Origin: CAZGSG01 sp964528095
GTDB taxonomy: Bacteria; Bacteroidota; Bacteroidia; Chitinophagales; Chitinophagaceae
Direction of reading: 5' to 3'
NCBI GenBank assembly: GCA_964528095.1
Contig: CAZGSG010000333.1
Coordinates: forward strand, 1-6,564
Length of the DNA: 6,564 nt
Part shown: piece after piece, positions 1-3,991 of the stretch
Layout of the letters: each line of letters begins with the position of its first letter
Numbering within the stretch: position 1 is the first letter of the stretch
Made by a program: the position numbers and the translations under genes
Notes under the pieces: generated by a model
Databases searched by the model: none
Seen by the model: the letters and a program-made list of their open reading frames with translations, nothing else
What the model was told of the DNA's origin: nothing

Positions 1-86
1 GTGAGTCGTTTGAACCAGTTAGTGCACTTGAATGGAACACCAACAACGGCGTAATAGTCGCTTTGGAATTAAAAATTCAAAATTAA
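1..86 (+). CDS. C-terminal end of an unidentified protein, cut by the window edge
   Basis: Reading from base 3, 27 sense codons run to a TAA at 84-86. The peptide begins ESFEPVSALEW and ends ALELKIQN. It alternates hydrophobic and polar residues (GVIVALELK) like a closing beta-strand, which would fit the last strand of a beta-sandwich domain in a secreted enzyme, but I do not recognise the family. The other two forward frames hit stops within the first 54 bases (TGA at 2-4, TAA at 52-54), so this is the only forward frame open to here. The last residues and the stop codon are encoded by the AT-rich heptad repeat that starts at 67. The gene would converge on the AraC-family gene, with 106 bp between the two stop codons. 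The fragment is short, so chance cannot be excluded. Confidence 0.4.
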   Translation, partial: ESFEPVSALEWNTNNGVIVALELKIQN

Positions 87-94
87 AAATTCAA
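67..94 (+). repeat. AT-rich tandem repeat, 2 x 14 bp (heptad based)
   Basis: The unit AATTAAAAATTCAA occurs twice in exact tandem (67-80 and 81-94). Each 14-mer is two related 7-base units, AATTAAA and AATTCAA type, so the basic period is 7. The same heptads, in the opposite orientation and less perfectly, recur at 189-222. Between them the spacer has a degenerate relative: TTCAAAAAC at 158-166 and again at 171-179, 13 bp apart. These are low-complexity intergenic repeats. I see no mobile-element features such as an ORF, target duplication or GC-rich ends. Confidence 0.8.
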
Positions 95-219
95 AAATTG
101 TCACTGATATTAGCGGGTTGTTTTTGCTTTTGGATTTTTATTATTAGAAATGTAAAATTCAAAAACGCATTTCAAAAACCAGGGTCTGTTTTTTAATTTT
201 TAATTTTGACTTTTGAATT
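67..219. terminator. Large inverted repeat between convergent genes, possible bidirectional terminator
   Basis: The arm 67-97 pairs with 189-219 at 28 of 31 positions (mismatches at 71/215, 76/210 and 92/194), including a perfect 15-bp core, 77-91 with 195-209. The loop is 91 nt (98-188) and could form an inner stem, GTTTTTG 120-126 with CAAAAAC 160-166 or 173-179. The arms are almost entirely A/T with T-rich runs on both strands. The element lies exactly where the rightward gene fragment and the leftward regulator gene converge, and both stop codons fall inside the arms. Termination in both directions is an inference. The stem lacks the GC-rich base of a classic Rho-independent terminator, so it could instead be an mRNA 3'-end stabiliser or merely a dispersed repeat. 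Confidence 0.5.
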
Positions 220-1089
220 TGAACCCATACTCTCCTGGTAATATTTCCTATAATGCAGTGGTGTTTTTTTCATGATCAGCCGGAAATGTTTATTGAAATT
301 GGAGAAACTGTTATAGCCTGATTCATAACAGATATCTGCAACGGGGTGTTGAGTTTCAACCAGCAATTTACAGGCATGGCTGATACGCAATTCAATCAGG
401 AACCGGGAAAAGGACTTGCGTGTTCTGGATTTAAAATAGCGGCAAAAAGAATTCGGGGCCAGGTTGGCGATCTGCGCGATCTTTTCAAGCCGTAGTGGTT
501 TGCAGTAATTATTCATCAGGTACTGGTAAATATCGTTCAGGCGGTCACTATCCTGCTGCGTAACGCTGGCATTGAATGTTTCAGCGCAGATCAGTTGGTT
601 GTCTTTCGCGGAAGCAATATGATTTAAAATGCGGAGCAGCAGGATGATCCTTTCGGCAGCATCCGCGTTGAGTAATTGCTGCATCAGCACCAAGATCGTT
701 TCTTTGCTATTCCCTTTGATATGAACACCCTTCTGTGCTTTTTTAAAAAGCGCCAGGATATATTTATTCTCGGGTAGCAGGAAAAAATCAGCACCCATAC
801 ATTCGGGTAAAAAATGAATGACATAGGATTCGCAGTTGCTTGTTTTTTTGGCGCTCTTCTTTTCACTGCCCCACATATGCGGCAGGTTTGAGCCTACCAG
901 TACAAGATCGCCTGTTTTAAAACGTTTAATATCATATCCCATAAACAGGCTACCCGATCCTTTTACGATATACACCAGTTCCAGCTCCTGGTGATAATGC
1001 CATTTATTATAAAAAACAGGTACCACATCATGCCTGGTGCTGAATGAATGTTCAGGTTGTAGCGAGATCTTTAAAAGCTGTGGTTTCAT
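193..1089 (-). CDS. AraC-family transcriptional regulator with N-terminal cupin domain
   Basis: This 298-residue cytoplasmic regulator has the usual AraC/XylS layout and length. Residues about 20-95 form a cupin-like sensor domain: WHYHQELELVYIVKGSG (30-46) with His31, His33 and Glu37, then the turn KTGDLVLVGSNLPHMW (58-73) with the family's Pro-His pair at 70-71. Residues about 184-282 are the DNA-binding domain. The first helix-turn-helix is LEKIAQIANLAPNSFCRYFK (201-220), and the second is PVADICYESGYNSFSNFNKH (249-268), followed by TPLHYRK (276-282), which matches the conserved family tail. Such proteins usually bind a mono- or oligosaccharide and activate nearby catabolic genes. The ligand cannot be read here, but the divergent beta-helix gene and the GH95 gene beyond it suggest an L-fucose-type sugar. 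The start is fixed by an in-frame stop (1114-1116 on the minus strand) with no other ATG between, and by a GGAG 5 nt upstream. Residues 291-298 (NSKVKIKN) are encoded within the AT-rich repeat arm, so the tail is probably a non-functional read-in. Confidence 0.95.
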   Translation of the reverse strand: MKPQLLKISLQPEHSFSTRHDVVPVFYNKWHYHQELELVYIVKGSGSLFMGYDIKRFKTGDLVLVGSNLPHMWGSEKKSAKKTSNCESYVIHFLPECMGADFFLLPENKYILALFKKAQKGVHIKGNSKETILVLMQQLLNADAAERIILLLRILNHIASAKDNQLICAETFNASVTQQDSDRLNDIYQYLMNNYCKPLRLEKIAQIANLAPNSFCRYFKSRTRKSFSRFLIELRISHACKLLVETQHPVADICYESGYNSFSNFNKHFRLIMKKTPLHYRKYYQESMGSNSKVKIKN

Positions 1090-1094
1090 TATTG

Positions 1095-1098
1095 CTCC
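1095..1098 (-). promoter_or_regulatory. Ribosome binding site of the AraC-family gene
   Basis: GGAG on the minus strand lies 5 nt before the ATG at 1089. It is the only clear Shine-Dalgarno-like sequence in front of any gene in the window. The two enzyme genes have A-rich leaders instead, as is common in Bacteroidota. Confidence 0.6.
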
Positions 1099-1150
1099 GT
1101 TGATGAATGTATGCTAACACTAAAATTGCAACATGATTTATAAACAGGGT

Positions 1151-1185
1151 AAAATAGGATAAAAATAAGACAAAGGAGGATAACA
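1151..1185. promoter_or_regulatory. Direct repeats 21 bp apart, candidate operator for the AraC-family regulator
   Basis: AAAATAGGATAAAA (1151-1164) and AAAGGAGGATAACA (1172-1185) match at 11 of 14 positions, with AGGATAA identical in both (1156-1162, 1177-1183). The 21-bp spacing puts the copies on the same face of the helix, two turns apart. This is the arrangement known for dimeric AraC-family activators such as AraC at araI. The pair lies between the divergent regulator and beta-helix genes, just upstream of a TTTG that could be a promoter element. Binding is inferred. The segment is A-rich, which makes partial matches easier to find by chance. Confidence 0.4.
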
Positions 1186-1187
1186 GG

Positions 1188-1218
1188 TTTGAAGGAACTA
1201 GGGTTATTTTTAGCTAAT
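1188..1218 (+). promoter_or_regulatory. Weak candidate Bacteroidota-type promoter for the beta-helix gene
   Basis: TTTG at 1188-1191 matches the -33 element of the Bacteroidota primary sigma factor. After exactly 19 bp comes TAGCTAAT (1211-1218), which matches only the TA and one further base of the -7 consensus TAnnTTTG. A weak core promoter directly downstream of the 21-bp direct repeats would fit one that needs an activator. The predicted transcript would start near 1225 and carry the dyad at 1231-1261 in its leader. The -7 match is poor, so the call is tentative. Confidence 0.25.
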
Positions 1219-1230
1219 TGTTGAATGTCG

Positions 1231-1261
1231 TTGTTTTACCTGATCCCGATCAGTAAAACAA
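1231..1261. promoter_or_regulatory. Near-perfect 31-bp dyad upstream of the beta-helix gene
   Basis: The left arm TTGTTTTACCTGATC (1231-1245) and right arm GATCAGTAAAACAA (1248-1261) are reverse complements over 14 bp apart from one extra C (1239 or 1240) in the left arm. The centre is CC. It lies 30 bp before the ATG at 1292. The tiny central gap and the absence of a following T-run argue against a terminator. An operator for a dimeric DNA-binding protein, or a leader hairpin that affects translation or mRNA stability, are the main options. A separate 8-bp palindrome, ATCCGGAT, follows at 1265-1272. Confidence 0.55.
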
Positions 1262-1291
1262 AACATCCGGATTTAAACGAAAGCCGCTACT

Positions 1292-3646
1292 ATGATCAAA
1301 AGATATTTGTTGACAATTGTTCTTTCGCAATTGGTATTGTATTGCAAGTCGCAGGTGAAATTCTATGTGGCGGTGAATGGTAATGATAAAAATATAGGGA
1401 CGATTGCAAAGCCTTTCAAAACACCCGGGTTTGCAATTGCCCGTGCAGGCAGTGAAGCAGGTAAGGATGTGGTGATAGAAATAAGGACTGGGGTATATGA
1501 GCTGGAGAAAACAATCGCGATCGACGCGGCTTCTTATCATGCGAATTCATTGGTCATTCGGGGATATGGCAATGAAAAAGCGAGTATTTCCGGAGCGAAG
1601 ACAATCAGGCCCGTATGGCAACCGTATAAAGAGGGTATTCTCAAAGCATCACTTGAACTGGATGAATCGCCCGACCAGTTATTTATAAACGGGAAAAGCC
1701 TGCCAATGGCCCGTTACCCTAATTATGACGCGACTGCCCGCAATTTTAATGGCACCGCTGCTGATGCTATCAGCGATGAAAAAGTAAGAAACTGGAAAAA
1801 TCCTGCCGGTGGTTATATTCATGCACTGCACAATGGGGAATGGGGCGGTTTTCATTATCGTATCACGGGAAAGACAGCCGATGATAAACTGCAATACGAA
1901 GGTGGCTGGCAGAATAACCGGCCTGCACCCATGCATAAGAAACACCGCTTTGTAGAAAATATTTTTGAAGAACTGGATGCGCCGGGTGAATGGTTCTATG
2001 ATATCAAGACCAAAACAATCTATCTCTATCCACCCAAAGGCACGATACTGAAAAACGCGGTCTTCGCCATTAGTCAACTGACGGACCTTGTCCGCATTAC
2101 CGGTACGCCTGCTGCGCCGGTAAAAAACATTTCGATCAGCAATATTCATTTTACACAGACCAGCCGCAGTTTCATGCTGACCAAAGAACCATTGTTGCGA
2201 AGCGACTGGACCATTTACCGGGGAGGCGCCATCCTGCTTGATGGAACAGAAAATATCCGGATCAGCAATTGCCGTTTTGCTGAATTAGGAGGCAACGCGG
2301 TGTTTCTAAGTAATTATAATAAACAGGACCTTGTTAAGGACAATCATATCTATGATATAGGAGGTAATGCGGTCGCTTTTGTGGGCAATGCCAACGCGGT
2401 GCGTTCGCCAGCATTCCGGTATGAGTTATTTGTGCCCTGGAGCGAAATGGATTATACACCCGGTGCAAAGACCAGTGAGTATCCACAATATTGTATCGCC
2501 AGCGGCAATCTTATTCATAATGTCGGCACCATCGAAAAACAGGTAGCCGGTATACAGATCGAAATGGCGGCGCATATAACAGTGAGCCATAACACGATCT
2601 ATAAAGTACCCCGCTCCGGCATCAATATCGGTGATGGTTGCTGGGGTGGACATATCATCGAGTTCAACGATGTATTCAATACGGTGCTGGAAACAGGTGA
2701 TCATGGCGCGTTTAATTCATGGGGTCGTGATCGTTTCTGGCGACCTCAACGTCCAAAAATAGATAGCATTGTAGCTGCCCGGCCCGGTATCGAATTGCTC
2801 GATGTGATTGATCCCATTGTTATCCGCAACAACCGCTTTCAATGCGATCATGGATGGGATATTGATCTCGATGATGGCAGCAGCAATTACCAGATCTATA
2901 ATAATATCTGTTTGAGCGGGGGATTAAAACTACGAGAAGGGTATCATCGAACGGTGACCAACAATATCCTTGTCAACAATACCTTTCATCCGCATGTATG
3001 GCTGAAAAATAGCGGGGATGTGTTTATGCATAATATTGTTACATCACCGTATGCTCCCATATCAATGGAGAACTGGGGTAAAAAAATCGACTCTAATTTT
3101 TTTCTATCGCAGGATGGATTGACCAGGGCACAGGCCCTGGGCCAGGATCAGCACAGTAAATGGGGGAAAGCGCTGTTCAGCAATCCCAGTAAGGGAGACT
3201 ATCACCTGAATGCCGGATCCGCGGCAATAGAAACAGGCTTCAATAATTTTGATATGCAGTTTGGTGTAACGCTTCCTGCATTAAAAAAAATAGCGGAATC
3301 GCCTGTTATAAAACCATTGCTTACCACGGTCGGAGAAAATAAAGGGGAACAGGTAGAATGGCTGGGAGCAAAATTCAAAAATATAGAAACGCTTGGCGAG
3401 CAATCGGCAGCGGGACTGCATGATAAAAACGGAGCTTTGCTGGCGGAGTTGCCAGCGGGTTCTATTGCCGCGAAAAACAATTTACAAAAAGGCGATGTGA
3501 TCATCAGGCTGGCCAACCAGGATGTACGCTCGATCGCTGATCTGTTAAAGATCTTCCAGGGTATCAAGTGGACGCATAAAGGAGAGTGTATTGTGGTGAG
3601 AAACCAGGCGGAGCAAAAGTTGAGTTTGTCATTTAGCAAAGAATAA
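1292..3646 (+). CDS. Secreted right-handed parallel beta-helix protein, GH141-like, with C-terminal PDZ domain
   Basis: A 784-residue exported protein. Residues 1-20 look like a signal peptide (MIKRYLLTIVLSQLVL, then C-K-S before Gln21). The mature N-terminus FYVAVNGNDKNIGTIAKPF (24-42) is the entry motif of beta-helix glycosidases. It is followed by DQLFINGKSLPMARYPNYD (128-146) and YIHALHNGEWGGFHYRITGK (175-194), segments I associate with family GH141 (known activities: alpha-L-fucosidase and xylanase). Helix coils run from about 279 to 605 with N-rich turns (NISISNIHF, NIRISNCRF, YQIYNNI, TVTNNILVNN). GGNAV at 333-337 and again at 357-361 shows a 24-residue coil period. Acidic clusters that may hold the active site are ETGDHGAFNSWGRD (467-480) and CDHGWDIDLDDGSS (518-531). 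Residues about 700-782 form a PDZ domain (AAGLHDKNGALL, then NNLQKGDVIIRLANQDV). An in-frame TAA at 1274-1276 makes 1292 the first possible ATG. It is probably activated by the divergent AraC-family gene. The beta-helix fold and PDZ are secure; fucosidase activity is inferred, and a xylanase or another beta-helix enzyme is possible. Confidence 0.9.
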   Translation: MIKRYLLTIVLSQLVLYCKSQVKFYVAVNGNDKNIGTIAKPFKTPGFAIARAGSEAGKDVVIEIRTGVYELEKTIAIDAASYHANSLVIRGYGNEKASISGAKTIRPVWQPYKEGILKASLELDESPDQLFINGKSLPMARYPNYDATARNFNGTAADAISDEKVRNWKNPAGGYIHALHNGEWGGFHYRITGKTADDKLQYEGGWQNNRPAPMHKKHRFVENIFEELDAPGEWFYDIKTKTIYLYPPKGTILKNAVFAISQLTDLVRITGTPAAPVKNISISNIHFTQTSRSFMLTKEPLLRSDWTIYRGGAILLDGTENIRISNCRFAELGGNAVFLSNYNKQDLVKDNHIYDIGGNAVAFVGNANAVRSPAFRYELFVPWSEMDYTPGAKTSEYPQYCIASGNLIHNVGTIEKQVAGIQIEMAAHITVSHNTIYKVPRSGINIGDGCWGGHIIEFNDVFNTVLETGDHGAFNSWGRDRFWRPQRPKIDSIVAARPGIELLDVIDPIVIRNNRFQCDHGWDIDLDDGSSNYQIYNNICLSGGLKLREGYHRTVTNNILVNNTFHPHVWLKNSGDVFMHNIVTSPYAPISMENWGKKIDSNFFLSQDGLTRAQALGQDQHSKWGKALFSNPSKGDYHLNAGSAAIETGFNNFDMQFGVTLPALKKIAESPVIKPLLTTVGENKGEQVEWLGAKFKNIETLGEQSAAGLHDKNGALLAELPAGSIAAKNNLQKGDVIIRLANQDVRSIADLLKIFQGIKWTHKGECIVVRNQAEQKLSLSFSKE

Positions 3647-3780
3647 ATAAGGAATCAAAGCCTTGATGTTTTTGCGTGTTATTTCGGGTTTAACGCGGAA
3701 ACATGGAAGAAGGGTGCAATTTGTTACTGTCCGGATATTCAATGTTCATTTAAATAGTAAAATGTAAGACAACCCGAATT

Positions 3781-3827
3781 GGAGGCAAGGAATAGACCGA
3801 CGCTGCCTATTCCGTGCCTCCTTATTT
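3781..3827 (+). terminator. Hairpin terminator candidate after the beta-helix gene
   Basis: GGAGGCAAGGAATAG (3781-3795) pairs with CTATTCCGTGCCTCC (3807-3821) at 14 of 15 positions around an 11-nt loop. The stem base is GC-rich and is followed by TTATTT, a short interrupted U-tract, in the rightward direction. This fits a Rho-independent terminator about 135 nt beyond the beta-helix stop codon. The long untranslated stretch before it and the flanking outer stem (3683-3690/3771-3778) leave open a processed 3' end or a structured small RNA. On the reverse strand no T-run follows, so it should act rightward only. Confidence 0.6.
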
Positions 3828-3913
3828 CAGAAGCCAAAAAAAGGGAAACGTAAAAATAGAATACAATTCAGGCATGAACAATGATTATTTTTTTCCCGTG
3901 CTTCCGTCTTATA

Positions 3914-3947
3914 TTGATCATTAGTAAGATTCTATCCTATAATGATC
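3914..3947 (+). promoter_or_regulatory. Promoter-like segment with overlapping dyad before the GH95 gene
   Basis: TTGATC (3914-3919) and a perfect TATAAT (3938-3943), 18 bp apart, resemble a sigma-70 promoter, although the main Bacteroidota sigma factor prefers TTTG/TAnnTTTG, which I do not find here. An inverted repeat, GATCATTA (3916-3923) and TAATGATC (3940-3947), covers both elements, as an operator would. The reverse strand of 3933-3940 reads ATAGGATA, identical to 1154-1161 in the divergent control region. A transcript would start near 3950, giving a leader of about 40 nt. All of this is inferred from sequence pattern. Confidence 0.3.
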
Positions 3948-3991
3948 GTAACTTAAAATCTGTGTCAGATCAACAAGTATAAAAAACGGCT

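Larger units (their letters stand above)
3647..3991. other. 345-bp spacer between the two enzyme genes
   Basis: No convincing coding sequence lies here on either strand; only ORFs of 16-17 codons without ribosome binding sites occur (3703-3756, 3874-3924). The contents I can point to are an 8-bp outer inverted repeat, TTCGGGTT (3683-3690) with AACCCGAA (3771-3778); a strong hairpin directly after it (3781-3821); a run of seven A at 3837-3843; and a promoter-like segment with an overlapping dyad (3914-3947). The size and the hairpin suggest that the GH95 gene can be transcribed from its own promoter rather than only by read-through. Confidence 0.6.

Noticed and set aside
67..179. CRISPR-like array in the short A/T-rich repeats
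   Set aside because: The units are 7-14 bp, contiguous or 13 bp apart, without spacers of uniform length or a palindromic repeat.
67..219. Insertion-sequence remnant or MITE bounded by the AT-rich inverted repeat
   Set aside because: The arms are tandem heptads rather than unique terminal repeats, I see no target-site duplication, and both arms are read into flanking genes.
1337..1351. Possible lipobox at Cys18 of the beta-helix protein
   Set aside because: The residues before Cys18 are V-L-Y, and Tyr at -1 does not fit the lipobox rule of a small residue. No acidic surface-export signal follows. Cleavage at C-K-S before Gln21 by signal peptidase I is a better fit.
1679..2149. 156-codon open frame on the minus strand inside the beta-helix gene
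   Set aside because: It lies fully antisense to a well-supported gene with clear beta-helix coils, has no recognisable domain, and is rich in residues typical of a shadow frame.
3202..3639. 145-codon open frame on the minus strand opposite the PDZ-coding end
   Set aside because: It is antisense to a clear PDZ domain and has no ribosome binding site or family resemblance that I can see.
3703..3756. 17-codon ORF with three cysteines in the spacer, possible leader peptide
   Set aside because: There is no ribosome binding site and no link to an attenuator, and such a short ORF is expected by chance.
3874..3924. 16-codon ORF starting MNNDYFF before the GH95 gene
   Set aside because: There is no ribosome binding site and it runs into the promoter-like segment, so it is most likely chance.
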